In this document: positions 10,654 through 21,675 of the stretch, piece by piece
Layout of the letters: every line of letters begins with the position of its first letter
Position numbering within the stretch: the first letter of the stretch is position 1
Assembly (NCBI GenBank): GCA_034401795.1
Contig: CM067359.1
Location: 139,885,923 to 139,949,922 of the forward strand
Length of the DNA: 64,000 nt
Reading direction: 5' to 3'
Source of the DNA: Chaetoderma sp. LZ-2023a
Lineage: Eukaryota; Mollusca; Caudofoveata; Chaetodermatida; Chaetodermatidae
Made by a program: the position numbers and the translations under genes
Notes under the pieces: generated by a model
Told to the model about the DNA's origin: nothing
The model's input: the letters and a program-made list of their open reading frames with translations, nothing else
Databases searched by the model: none

Positions 10654-12440
10654 AGTGTCGCTCACCTGGAGCACCATCAATTTTTGTCAAAATTGTTGGT
10701 GGGTGGTTTAGCAGTCTTTTAAATGAGTTGGTGGACATTTTTGCAAGTGCAATATGGCCGCCAAACACACTACATTTTGATTGGCTCACGGCGCCCATGT
10801 TTTTTTGCTATGGGCACATTGCTTTACTATGGGAGCCTATGGCGGGAAAACAAACCAAGATGGCAGCCAAACCATTTATCCGATAGTCTCGAAAGTGGCA
10901 TATTTGAACTCGCCACACTGATAAGCATATATGAAGCAATTTTCGCCATCAAAATACATCAAATACAATATGACCAACAAACGCTAAATTTTGATTGGTT
11001 GATGGCGGTTCTGAAGGAGTCATTTTCGTGAAAACCAGGTCATCCAAGATGGTCGTCGAACCATTTGGTAAATCAAGTCCTCTTGAACAAACTTGGCTTA
11101 CCTCGTGGCCTAGATGAAGATTCTGCAAGTGGTTTCGGAGAAGATTTATAGACATTTCTTGAAATTGGCTGAAATCCAAAATGGCCGTTGGGCAAATTGG
11201 CCGCTGGGGTTCATTTAAACAAACTTGGATCCTTATGCCCTAAGGATGCTTCCTGCCAAATATAATTGAAATCGGTCTGGTGGTTCTCGAGAAAACATTT
11301 TAAATTTCCCATTGCTTAAGCATGGAAGCTTTTGACGAGAAAATTATGCAAGATGGCCGCCAAACCGTTTATCCGACAGTTTCGAAAACTGCAAATTTGA
11401 GCTCAGAATACCCAAAAACATATATAGAACCAATTTTGGCCTCAAAATCCATCAAATAAAAAAATCCATCTACATTTTGATTGGCCCACGGCGGACATGT
11501 TTTTTGACGGAGCAACTTCCCTTGAACAAACTTTAATGGCCCTTAGTCCCGAATCATATCTCCCAAATTTTGTGGGACATCTTCGATTTTGACCGATCCG
11601 CTTCATTTGAACAAACTTGAATATCTATGCCCTAAGGATTGATCCTGCCAAATATAATTGAAATCGGCCCAGTGGTTCTTTAGAAGGAGTCGTTTAAAGA
11701 ATTCCCCATTGCTTTACTATGGGCCCATTGCTTTACTATTCGAGCCTATGGCGAGAAAACAAACCAAGATGGCAGCCAAACCGTTTATCCGACAGTCTCG
11801 AAAGTGGCATATTTGAACTCGCCACACCGATAAGCATATATAAAGCAGTTTTCGCCATCAAAATACATCAAATACAAAAAAGCCAATATGACCAACAAAC
11901 GCTAAACTTTGATTGGTTGATGGCGGCCATGATTTTTAACGTACGAACTTCCCTTGAACAAACTGGAATGGACCTTGGTCCCTAAGCATATTCACCAAAT
12001 TTCAGCTCTATCCCTTCAGCTGTTCGGCAGAAGTCGTTTTCGCGCAAACTACATCATCCAAGATGGCTGCCAGGCAAATCAGCCAATCAGGTTGCCTTGA
12101 ACAAACTTGGGTCTACCGTTGCAATAGATCATGTTTTATGAGTTTTGAATCAATTCCTCCAGCGGTTTCGGAGAAGATTTTTTAGTGTTTCTAAAAATCG
12201 GCCATTTTGGCTGGTGGCCATCTTGGATTTTGGCTGATCAGCTTCGTTTGAACAAACTTGAATCTCTATGCCCTAGGGATGCTTCCTGCCAAATATAATT
12301 GAAATCGGCCCAGTGGTTTAAGAAGTCGTTTAAAGAAAAGGTTGACGGACGACAGACGACGGATGACGGACGACAGATGACGGATGGTCGCCATCACATA
12401 AGCTCACTTGGCCATTCTGGCCAGGTGAGATAAAAACCAG
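10654..12440 (+). mobile_element. Family G tandem-array element, copy 1 (head, units, tail)
   Basis: Head: CGCTCACCTGGAGCACCATC at about 10661, the same as at about 21685. Body: repeated blocks such as CAAGATGG(C)CGCCAAACCG, TTTATCCGACAGTCTCGAAA, GGCGGCCATGTTTTTTGACG, CAACTTCCCTTGAACAAACT and TATGCCCTAAGGATGCTTCC, recurring every ~430-600 bp. Tail: GACGGACGACAGATGACGG, CGCCATCACATAAGCTCAC and a terminal hairpin TTGGCCATTCTGGCCAGGTGA (12410-12428). This head/array/tail layout resembles Helitron-like or pearl/HINE elements of molluscs. No transposase or helicase is encoded. Any ORF here is a repeat shadow. Confidence 0.75.
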
Positions 12441-12600
12441 AAGTGGCATAGGAACCGGAAATACGCAAACCGGAAGTGGAAGAGGAAGGACCGGAAACGG
12501 AAACCGGAACAGGCTCGGGTCCTGGAGACCCAAATCTACTAAGCACAAACTGGGAGTGCCTAACAAACCGGAAGTTACCGGACTTCCTGACTGCAATAAG
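12430..12600. repeat. Cluster of CCGGAA/GGAAG motifs
   Basis: At least ten GGAA cores in about 165 bp, many as ACCGGAA or CCGGAAGT, which matches the ETS-factor consensus core. The end carries an inverted pair, CCGGAAGTTACCGGACTTCC. It directly follows the tail of the family G element. It may be simple-sequence expansion and not regulatory. Confidence 0.45.
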
Positions 12601-13192
12601 AAAGAAAACGGGCGATCTTTTAACATTTCTGCCTATCGGAATTACAAAAAACTTGACATTGGCACAGGCATTTGAATCGGGGACTTCTGTCGCCAACACC
12701 ACTGCTTGAGGGTAATGCCCCTCCTCAAGACTTAGGTGGGTATTGCCCGGTGACCAGCTGGAGTTCACCTTTAGGGCGATCAGAGGGCAACGTGGACAAA
12801 ATCCTCAAAAAATGCTTTAGACAGTGTCGACGCCCATCCTTTGCATACATGCTTTTCACCTTCGCGAGTGATTTGATTCTAGATATAAGTGATTATAAAG
12901 GCTCTTAGAGTTTAATTGAGGGTTAGAAATGATGATGATGACTTAGGCATTTTGTTTACCACGAGAACGGGATACCACCACGAAAACCGGCAACACATAT
13001 ACAGAGTATACAATGCATTAAAAACCCCGAAATGCTCGATAAACATAAATTAGGGAGAATAGGCTTCATATTAGGCATAATCATGGATTGAAACACTCAA
13101 ATAAGTAAGCTGAACTCAGCACAAAGCTATAAAAACTTAGCTGGAATATTTGCAGACTGTACTGCTTGCAGAATATTTGAAAAGTGAATCCA
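12600..13192. other. Intron 3 sequence, unassigned
   Basis: No recognisable gene or repeat family. The ORFs here lack similarity to anything I recognise, and the codon pattern is not exon-like. Confidence 0.3.
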
Positions 13193-13450
13193 TTTCTTAT
13201 TTGGGCTCCTATGCGCATGCGCGAGCATGCTTAGTGACAGGTGTCACCAAGGAGTGAGTACAAACTGGTGACAGTCTCTATCAGGTCATATGCTGGGGGT
13301 GCACTCTACCAGTAGCCTGGTTGAGGGTATACATAGAAATGGAATAGGCATATGGGGGTTTGTAAGCAAGCATAAATCTTATTCTGGAGGCTAAATGCAG
13401 AGTAGTTGATTTAGCAAGTAGTGATCGAATGGTATAGATGTTTTTGTGAT
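13193..13450. repeat. Right arm of the ~4.4-kb-spanning inverted repeat
   Basis: This is the reverse complement of 8990-9262, with roughly 90 percent of visible blocks conserved. The segment TGATCGAATGGTATAGATGT/TTTTGTGATGTAATAAC also pairs with 9430-9470 (GTTATTACACCACAAAAACA), so the pairing extends into the nested repeat on the left side. Confidence 0.65.
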
Positions 13451-13493
13451 GTAATAACAACTGAGAATTCCTGCTGTTAGAAATTAACTCTAA

Positions 13494-13880
13494 CCCTCGA
13501 ATTTGTTCAATAAAATTTTAATTTTCTCATAAAAAAATGTTTATTTGCAGAGCACCCCCCCCCCCCCCCCCCCCGAAAAATTGCCACTGGAATGACTGGC
13601 TCGATTATCAAAGCCAATCATTCTAGTGGTCAATTTTCAAAAAAATATTCTCTTTGGGTGTCCAGGAAAATTTCGATTTTTCTCAGAAAATGTCCATTTG
13701 CAGACTAAGAGAAGACTATTTTCGAAAATTTACGACTGGAATGACTGGCTCGATTACCGAGCCAGTTGTTCCAGTCGTAAATTTTCGAAAATAGTCTTCT
13801 CTTATTCTGCAATTGGACATTTCCCAAGACCACTGCAAAAGCCGTTTTTGGCTGATATGAGTGTTAACGGGTTAACAGAA
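13494..13880. mobile_element. Two adjacent family A palindromes, first with a 20-C tract
   Basis: Copy one (TAACCCTCGAATTTGTT ... CAAAGCCAATCATTCTAGTG) is interrupted by a run of 20 C at 13555-13574. Copy two has long arms: CCATTTGCAGACTAAGAGAA, GAAAATTTACGACTGGAATG, CTGGCTCGATTACCGAGCCA, then the complementary arm and GAGTGTTAACGGGTTAAC. It ends about 45 bp from the exon 3 donor. Confidence 0.75.
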
Positions 13881-13920
13881 GCTCTGCAAGTACATGTATC
13901 ATTATCTACTAAATACTGAC

Positions 13921-14102
13921 CCTTCCTCGTTAACATGTGGCTCATATTTGGATCTGACATCTGTCGCGTCCTCCATCTCCTTGGCCCGCTTCCGCTTGGC
14001 ATGATTCTTGCCGTTATAATGAATGTCCGCTAGATCGGATCTAGTAAATGTTGCATCGCACAGATTACAGTACAGGTTTGAACTAGGTGTTATAACAGGA
14101 AC
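13921..14102 (-). CDS. Exon 3: second JAZ/U1-like zinc finger
   Basis: The acceptor TTCTTCTTGTCTTGTAG sits just above 14102; the donor is GGAAGG|GTCAGT at 13921/13920. It starts in phase 0 after exon 2 (VPVITPSSNLYCNLC...) and ends two bases into a Gly codon. The finger is C-NL-C-x12-H-YNGKN-H (predicted C1031, C1034, H1047, H1053), followed by the basic linker AKRKRAKEMEDA, a likely nuclear localisation or RNA-backbone contact. The YNGKNHAKR motif matches the helix end seen in ZNF385/ZNF346-type fingers (HY.GK.HAK.). Splice sites and phases leave little doubt this is a true exon. Confidence 0.9.
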
Positions 14103-14138
14103 CTACAAGACAAGAAGAAATATACACCTAATCATTTA

Positions 14139-14345
14139 ACCCTTTCAGTGACAAAAACTTTAAAAAATAAATTCTTTCAAGATATAAATGTTATTCTGTT
14201 GAATATTTTGAAATTAATTTGACTGGAAATATTCAACATTTTTGCTGCATGGGTGTTTTGAAATACATGTAGTCTTCTTTTTGCTTGCAAATAGACACTC
14301 CTGAAGACCACTGCAGAGGTCAGTTTTGGCCTGCATGACCATTAG
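14139..14345. mobile_element. Hairpin element family E copy 2 with a family A tail
   Basis: It begins TTTAACCCTTTCAGTGACAA. The hairpin ATTCTGTTGAATATTTTGAA / TGACTGGAAATATTCAACAT is followed by family A blocks CTTCTTTTTGCTTGCAAATA and AAGACCACTGCAGAGGTCAG. Confidence 0.55.
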
Positions 14346-14389
14346 TGTTAATGAAGAGTAGTCTTTCAAAGCAAAAATTAACTTTCATA

Positions 14390-15610
14390 TTATTACCCGA
14401 TTTTTTAGAAATTTCTTGAAAATCCAACATGGCCTCGGGAAACATTTGACCAATCAAATTTCTGTATAGTACTTAAGACGTCTAGCATTATCTCACCATT
14501 CGAGCCAAGTTAGGTTGAAATCGGCCAATTGGTTAATAAATACATGTAGTAGTAGTTTTAACAATTTCCCTAGTACTTTCGGAAAATCTAAGAAAGCCAC
14601 TGGAAACATAGAGCCATCAAATTTCTCTTTAGAATTGTTGAGGCGCACCACCGCAAGATCCTTCAATCCTAATTTCCGGGCCATTGGTTACGGATGAATT
14701 GCGTCTAAAAGGATTTCTGTAAAATATTTCAAAAACCCAAGTTGGCCTGAAGAAATATTGTCAACTCAGATTTCTGTATATGAGTTTGAGTCTTTCGCGA
14801 TAGGGACCTTCCGGCCATGTTTGATTGAATTTTTTGAAAATCTGGCCACCAGAAAAATTTACCAATCAAATTTCTCAGAATTCTTAAAGCATACCACTAT
14901 ATAGGATCATTCAAAGCAAGTGTCGTTGAAATCAGATCCTTGGATATGGATGAATTACGTTCAAAAGGATTTCTCAAAAATATTTTGAAAACCCTAGATG
15001 GTCGCATGAAAAATTTACCAATCAAATTTTTTTCTATACAACTTTCGAAGTGTACCTGCATATTATTACTACATGTATTATTGCTAGGTCTGTTTGAAAT
15101 TGTTCAAGCAGTTAATTAGTAGTCTTTTTATCAATTTCCCGGACATTTACGAAAAATTCAAGATGGCTGCCAGAAAAATTGACCTATGAGATTTAGGTAT
15201 ACTAGTCCAGACGCCGTCTACCATAGTCGTCTCAGCCAAGTTTGGTTGAAATACAGCCAACTGTTAAATGACTAGTAGGGTCATTTCACCCAAGTTTGGT
15301 TGAAATCTAACAAGCGATTAATGAATAATTGTTTTACGGATTTCCTCACATGTGGAAAATCAAAGATGTCCATTGGAAAAGGTGACCAATCTAATTTCTC
15401 GTTAGAAGTGTTGAAGTCTACCGCCTCTGGGTTACCAAAGTTTCTTTGCAATCGGTCCATTGGTTTAGGAGTGTTTTAAAAGATTTCCTGAAAACTTTTG
15501 AAAATCCAAGACGACCACCGAAAAAATATGACAAATCAAATCTTATAGTGATATATGGTTCGAGCCAAGTTTGATTGAAATCGGCAAAGCAGTTAATGAT
15601 TAGTTACTCA
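14390..15610 (+). repeat. Tandem array, ~170-190-bp units
   Basis: Six or more diverged units carry AATCCAACATGGCC, GACCAATCAAATTTCT, a CAAGTTTGGTTGAAATC-type block (for example 15295-15312) and GGTTAATGA-TAGT blocks. A related fragment occurs at 39795-40060 with a GACGG tail. It ends in a GGTGGGTGGAGTGTGGGG microsatellite (15626-15671) that runs into poly-G. It lies in intron 2. Confidence 0.65.
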
Positions 15611-15671
15611 AGTAGTTTTCAGGGGAGGTGGGTGGAGTGTGGGGAGGTGGGTGGAGTGTGGGGGGGGGGGG

Positions 15672-16611
15672 ATATATAGAACTTATCTCTGTGACCGTAT
15701 AAAATTAGTTAGATCAGAACCAAGAAGTTAATCCTAAATTACTTAAGTGACATCCAAAATCGCCAAGAAAAATATATAATGGTTTAGCGGTTTTCAGTCC
15801 AAGTGAGTCTTAACTGACCTAATTGTCGAAAGTGGTTAAAATTGACCAGATCAAATAGGAGTCATCTTGAACTTTGACATCAGAATTCGAACAAATAATT
15901 ACCTTGTAATTAATAACAGCACTTATGATCCGAATCGAATCATCTGTATTAATCGTTGATGATCGCAGATGAGATTCATCAGATCAAGAAATTGATTTGA
16001 TGTGGTTGCAAAAATTTGCCGAACGAACAGGCGTTGAATCAACCATGGTTAGTCGGCTACTAATTACGGTTGTACCAATCTAGATTCAACTCCGTCAGTT
16101 TAGGGGTTTTGTTTTCTCATGTTGGTTTTTCTAAATATTAATATATCATTCAGAGTCCAACAATATTCAGGATCGCGAGTTCTACAATAGCTGAACAAAA
16201 ATACATTATTTACTGCAATGGAATTTTGGGATGGTCCCTAATCTGAGGATTGATTCATTGCTCAGTTAACCACGAAGTAAACAAGAATTAATGATAAATA
16301 ATTTTCAAAATCTGTCTGTCTACATTTTTCCTTGCCATATTCATCTTTATATTTATCAGTCATGATTGAAATAATAATTCGAGTCAAACTCTACTTAATC
16401 GAGCCAAAGTATTGAAGAATAAAGAGAAAAGCTAAATTGCACTTAAAATTACCCTCTAACTAACAACGTAAGGATCCAAGTATGTCTACTAAATATTTCA
16501 ACCCCTAGGCATGTCATCATATAATTCGTTGGATAAAATACTTTGACACCATTAATTTGTTATTTGTCAACGGTAAAAATCAAAACCATTTAATTGTTAG
16601 TAAACAATCAC
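15672..16611. other. Intron 2 sequence, unassigned
   Basis: No array unit, hairpin or exon recognised. Confidence 0.3.
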
Positions 16612-16619
16612 GTCACAAT

Positions 16620-18193
16620 TAGCGCTGGGCGGTTTGGCCTAAAAGAAAACCGGTGACGGTATCACTAATTAAACCGGTATTAACGAAATACCGGTTTAAG
16701 GGGTTAGAATGATCGAAAATAATTTGAAATATGAAAATATGCCGTTTTCATTAGCTACAGTACATGTATTTTGCGATTTGATAAATTGCCACGAAATTAG
16801 AACGGTAACTACTGCTCACGTCGACGTTATCTATCTCAAAATAGTAGTTCAAATAAATTAAATAAATAAAGTCTGCTTCATGTGATGTCGTGTCGTGAAA
16901 TAACACTCACTACTAAAATGTTGATTTTCAACACTTATTAGGTAATTATTTTCGAAAGTGTAGTAAAATCTAACGCGTGTAAGTAGGAACCCGGATATGA
17001 GAGCGAGTTTAGGCTCCTAGTAGAGTACCGCACATACGGTTAGAGTTCGTATAACCACCTACAGTATGATCCGGTCTAGTAAGCCATGTGTTTGTATTCG
17101 AGTACTCGGTATTTAGTAATACTCCTCAATAAACTGTCGTTCAAGCTGGTGAATGTCATTCAGCACGTAACTAAAGAGTAGTCATTTCCCGGAAATCGTG
17201 CGTCAAGAATTCTCACAAAAAATCTGTTTGACTATTTTTCGAGGTTCATATGTCATATAATAAAGAGATTATGATAATTTGACAACATAAACGCAATGAT
17301 TCATGAGTCTAACTTAAATCTACTTAAATCAACACTCCGTACTTGAAAATATACGAAGACGAAAAAGACCGGGCCGTAAATCAAAACGATGTGATTTTAA
17401 CGCCTATCAAGTAGAAGTCACATGGTAAAAAATATTACGAATTTCATTTATAAAATCCATAGTAGTGAATATCCCGGCGGAAGAATTTGTTAACAACCAA
17501 TCACATTACGCCAGCTCGTATTTGAGAGGCTAAGGTGTATTTTACTTGTAACTACTCCGCCAACGTAAGAAGCGACTTAATCGTTTTCATTTCTCAGGCG
17601 TTCAAGCAATTTGTCGCGTATGTCTTACTTAGTCCGTGATGGATCATTTTATATTTGTCGAAATCTAAGGGAAATAATGATTTGTTTGGATTGGGAGTTC
17701 ATTGTATAGCGTCGTTGTTTTCGCAGTGAGTTTCTTGATTTTTTTTGTATCACGTCAAATTTGGAACCCTAATTAAACATAGTACAAACTCGAATTGAAA
17801 AAAGGATTATTTGTTGCAAAGAAATTTAGATTTTCAAATTATTCAATCTTACATTGAACCCGCAGAGCTTACGTCATGTAAAATCATTGCTGGCAAATAT
17901 GATTTGCCGAGGGTCGTCCTCGGCCGATTTGTTGGGATTTCACCAACACCCTTGCTTTCCCACGGCTAATAGTGATAGATGACTGTATTTTATGTGTCTA
18001 GTAGCAAATGGTTACACTAGATGATAATATTAAACTGCAAGTCAAGAACAAACAAGTTTAGGACAGTCACCAGATTTTGCGCAATGGCGATCTTACGGAT
18101 GTTTTTTCGGGTTTTTTATTTTCGTAATGGTTTTTAAACCGTCGCCATAAAAAAACGTGAGACGGTGTGAAACCGGTATACCGCCCAGCCCTA
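16620..18193. mobile_element. Non-autonomous hAT element with 8-bp target-site duplication
   Basis: The left end is TAGCGCTGGGCGGTTTGGCC and the right end is CGGTATACCGCCCAGCCCTA, so the termini are inverted repeats of the TAGGGCTGGGCGGTATACCG kind common in hAT elements. The flanks carry a perfect 8-bp duplication, GTCACAAT, at 16612-16619 and 18194-18201, which is the hAT hallmark length. Sub-terminal ACCGGT/ACCGGTTT words occur at both ends. The 1,574-bp interior has no transposase ORF of even 60 codons, so it must have moved with an enzyme supplied in trans. It lies in intron 2. Confidence 0.9.
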
Positions 18194-18355
18194 GTCACAA
18201 TTGCATCTGGCAATGCTATATGGTGACACTTTTACAGTACATCTGGAATGGGCTTATGAAGAATTGACAGGTTATCAAAAATTTGATTATGGTGTGTACT
18301 TTCAAGTTTAGCTACTCACTATCTACATTGGCTGTACGCTACTGGTTTTTTATTC

Positions 18356-18390
18356 AAATTTCCACTCGTCACTTGAATTCACACTATTGC
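18356..18390 (-). pseudogene. Decayed tandem copy of part of exon 2 inside intron 2
   Basis: 34 bases match exon 2 positions 18428-18461 at 29 of 34 sites, exactly 71 bp away in direct orientation. The copied part would encode QQFEFKRRVEI, but in that frame it now has two stops (TAG, TGA). It begins just inside the exon 2 donor. It is a partial exon duplication that was never, or is no longer, coding. Confidence 0.7.
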
Positions 18391-18394
18391 TTAC

Positions 18395-18501
18395 CTTGTC
18401 AATTGGCTCCAAGCTCCCTGTTTGTGTAATCTCCACTCGTCGCTTGAATTCAAACTGCTGCACTTTTTTCATGTGACTCTTCCCGTCGTAATGCGATACC
18501 G
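18395..18501 (-). CDS. Exon 2: completes the first JAZ/U1-like zinc finger
   Basis: The acceptor TTCCACTCTATTCGACAG precedes 18501; the donor is GACAAG|GTAAGC. Its first two bases complete an Ala codon begun by the last base of exon 1. It encodes 36 residues, AVSHYDGKSHMKKVQQFEFK and onward, ending SLEPIDK in phase 0. Together with exon 1 the finger reads C-GV-C-x12-H-YDGKS-H (C971, C974, H987, H993). Splitting a finger between two exons with exact spacing is strong evidence for both splice sites. Confidence 0.9.
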
Positions 18502-18535
18502 CTGTCGAATAGAGTGGAAATTAAGCTTTTAAATA

Positions 18536-18735
18536 ATGGTCAAGTCAGCAGATATCAGCCTCTGCAGTGGCTTTGAGAAAGGTACATTTCAAGACACAAA
18601 AAAAACACTTGAAAATGTAGTACTTAAATGACTGGCTGATTTTAAATTTCAAGTGTTCTCTTAAACTGAAACATGGACATTCACTAACAAAGAAATAAGA
18701 TTTTCTTTGAAGACAGTTCACCATTAAAAGGCTAC
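18536..18735. mobile_element. Family A element (diverged)
   Basis: AATGGTCAAGTCAGCAGATA, CCTCTGCAGTGGCTTTGAGA, CTTAAATGACTGGCTGATTT and CCATTAAAAGGCTA match family A in order. The inner arms are short. Confidence 0.6.
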
Positions 18736-19068
18736 ACGTTCTATGAGAAAATTAAAGTTGAACCATTAAACTGATAAGTTATTGAGGAGACAATGTCTTG
18801 TTGTTCATGGACCACCTACATGGCCCTATTTAGTAACGGAGCTAATATTTTTAGTTACCTTGGTTTACATTATGTACCACATGTATTTGCAAATGAAATA
18901 TATGACACTGCTTATACAAAATTGGCATTGCGAGTAGGATTACCATTCCTCTGAAAACCTGTAAGCATGTGTACTGACATGTTCTCAATGTGAGTTAACC
19001 CTTTAATCCCACAATTGGGTTAATTAAATTATAATTTTCTCATATAAAATGTCCATTTGGCGATCAAA

Positions 19069-20350
19069 ACAAAAGCTCCACAAATGGCGCATAATACCCC
19101 GCCATGATGACAAACCAATGAATGAAAGCCTTCAGAAAATATGTATTTCTTCCTCAGACCCAGACCGGTCATCCTTATGAAGTGTCAAAGCGATCCGTTA
19201 AACGGTCAAGGAGGTATCGTTCGGAATCAAATTTTCAAGATGGCTGCCGCTGACTGGCGCCCATATTGGATTTCGGATTATCGTAAATTTTGATAAGTTA
19301 CTTCACCAGACATATTCCAACGACCCCAAGAAGTGATCTGATAAATGGTAATGGAGATATCATCTAGAAACTAACTTTCAAGATGGCAGCCCATGGCTGG
19401 CAGCCATCTTGGAGTTCGAATCATCGTCGCTTTCGATAGGTTTCTTCTCCAGACCTAGTCCAACCACCCTATGAAGTTTCAAAGCGATCCGATAAACAGT
19501 AAGAGTTATAATCTGGAAACCAATTTTCAAGGTGGCCACCGGTGGTTGGCGGCCATCTTGGATTTTGGAGCATTGTCAATTTCGATAGGTTTCTTCCCCA
19601 GAGGCAATCTAACCACCCTATGAAGTTTCATAGCGATTCGATAAATGATAACAGTTATCATCGGAAAACTCATTTTCAAGATGGCCACCAGTGGCTGCCA
19701 GCCATCTTGGATTTCAGATCGTTGGCTATTTCGATAGGTTTCTTCCCCAAAACTAGTTCAACCACTCTATGAGGTTTCAAAGCGATCCGATAAACGGTAA
19801 CAGGGTTATCATCCGGAAACCAATTTTCAAGATGGTCGCCGCTGGCTGGCAGTCATCTTGGATTTCGGATCATTGTCAATTTCGATAGGTTTCTTCCACA
19901 GAGGTAGTCGAACCATCCTATTGAAGTTTCATAGCGATCCGATAAATAATAACAAAGTTACAATGTATCATCTGGAAACCAATTTTCAAGATAGCTACCA
20001 GTGGCTGGCAGCCATCTTGGATTTCGGATCATTGTCGATTTCGATAGGTTTCTTCCCCATACCTAGTCCATAAGTTACTTCACCAGACATATTCAACGAC
20101 CCTAAGAAGTGATCTGATAAATGGTAATGGAGATATCATCCAGAAACCAACTTTCAAGATGGCAGCTCATGGCTGGCGGCCATCATGGAGTTCGGATCAT
20201 CGTTAATTTCGATAGATCTCTTCCCAAGACCTAGTCCAACCACCCTATGAAGTTTCAATGTGATCCGACAAACGGTAACAGAGTTTTCATCCAGAAACCA
20301 CTCTGCCGCCCGCCCGCCGGGACGGACGGCGCCATTACATAATACTAGTT
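19069..20350 (+). mobile_element. Family F tandem-array element, complete copy (head, ~8 units, tail)
   Basis: Head AAGCTCCACAAATGGCGCAT at about 19071. The body is about eight ~150-bp units, each with AATTTTCAAGATGGC, the internal palindrome GCCG-TGGCTGGCGGCCATC, TTCGATAGGTTTCTTCCCCA, CCACCCTATGAAGTTTC and AGCGATCCGATAAACGGTAA. The tail is CGCCCGCCCGCCGGGACGGA then CGCCATTACATAATACTAG. A second full copy lies at 54063-55003 and a fragment at 53399-53700. It has no coding capacity. The layout is like pearl/HINE elements of bivalves. Confidence 0.8.
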
Positions 20351-21650
20351 TTGAAGATTTAGCATTGAAATAACCAACTCAATTATCAAGCCAGTAATTC
20401 CACTTGTGAATTTTCAAAAATATTCCTTTTATCTCGGACATTTCTCAAGACCTGTTGAGGCCTTTATTGGCTGGCTTAGGCATAAACTGTTTGACTGCTG
20501 AGTTTTTGCAGATGACATTCCAGGGGTTATATCTCTCGACTTACCAAATATTTTGAAAACAATTTGACTGAAAGTTAGCCACCAACAACTTTCAGTTAGA
20601 TTGTTTTCAAAATATTCACCAGGTACAGAGATAAAGCAAATTGAAATTATTTTCTGGTGGCTTGTAGCAACGAGACAGTATTGTAATGGGAAAGATTTCT
20701 GCATAGTCAGTGTTCGTTTTCAGGACCAGACCAGACCATCCTTGATAATTTACCAATGGAATGACTTCCTCACTCGATTATAGAGACAATTATTTCAATG
20801 GTAGATTAAAAATACTCAACTTCTTTCTGCCTGAAAGCGGATTTTTTAAAACGGCACTGCTGCTGAGCCCGTTCTGACCATTATATACAAATATTATGTC
20901 AGGATAGACACCATTTACCTGGCAACTGATAAGCTTTAAGGGTCAGCAGAAGACTAAACTTACCGCTGTAACGGTTACCAGTCATTTCAGTGGTAGATTT
21001 TCAAAAAATATTCTTCTCTTGGTCTACAAATCGAAATTCCTAAAATAACTGCAGAGCAAGTTCTGACCAGCTGGACCATTCTAGAGACAGCATTTACGTG
21101 GCAACCGATGGGATTTAAAGGTCTCTATAGTAATTGTGAGAAGTCTACAGACATTAGCGCTGGAATGACTTGCTGGGTTACTTCACGAGGTCACTGCATC
21201 ATTATTGAAAAGATGAATGTCATGCAGGGTTTGATTAATTTTTAGCCTTTCATTATTAACCCTTTAACACATAGATTTGTTCAAGAAAATTTCATTTTTT
21301 CATAGAAAATGTCCATTTGCAGACGAAGAGAAGAGTATTTTTGAAAATTCACCAACTGGAATGACTGGCTCAGTAATCTCTTGGTCTGCAAATGGATACT
21401 TCTCAAGACCACCGCAGCAGTTATTGGCCGATATGAGTGTTAACCCTTTAACCCTCGAATTTGTTCTGGAAAATTTCAATTTCCTCAAAGAAAATGTCCA
21501 TTTGCAGAACAAGAGAAAACTATTTTTGAAAACTTACGCGTTGTAAATTTTCTAAAATAGTCTTCTCTTGGTCTACAAATGGACATTTGTCAAGACCACT
21601 GCAGAAGTCATTTTTGTCTGATATCAGCATTAACGGATTAACTGGGTAAG
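20350..21650. mobile_element. Cluster of family A and D palindromes
   Basis: Family A fragments at about 20345-20460, 20745-20880 and 20960-21130. A family D hairpin at 20490-20700 (AACAATTTGACTGAAAGTTA / CAACTTTCAGTTAGATTGTT). Two TTAA-bounded family A copies end to end at 21256-21443 and 21448-21641. Such side-by-side packing suggests insertion preference for TTAA in existing copies. Confidence 0.65.
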
Positions 21651-21675
21651 GTGGGCAAGTGAAACAAGAGGCTTG

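Noticed and set aside
12330..12768. Overlapping ORFs near the CCGGAA cluster
   Set aside because: Compositional artefacts of the repeat tail; no domain or homologous pattern seen.
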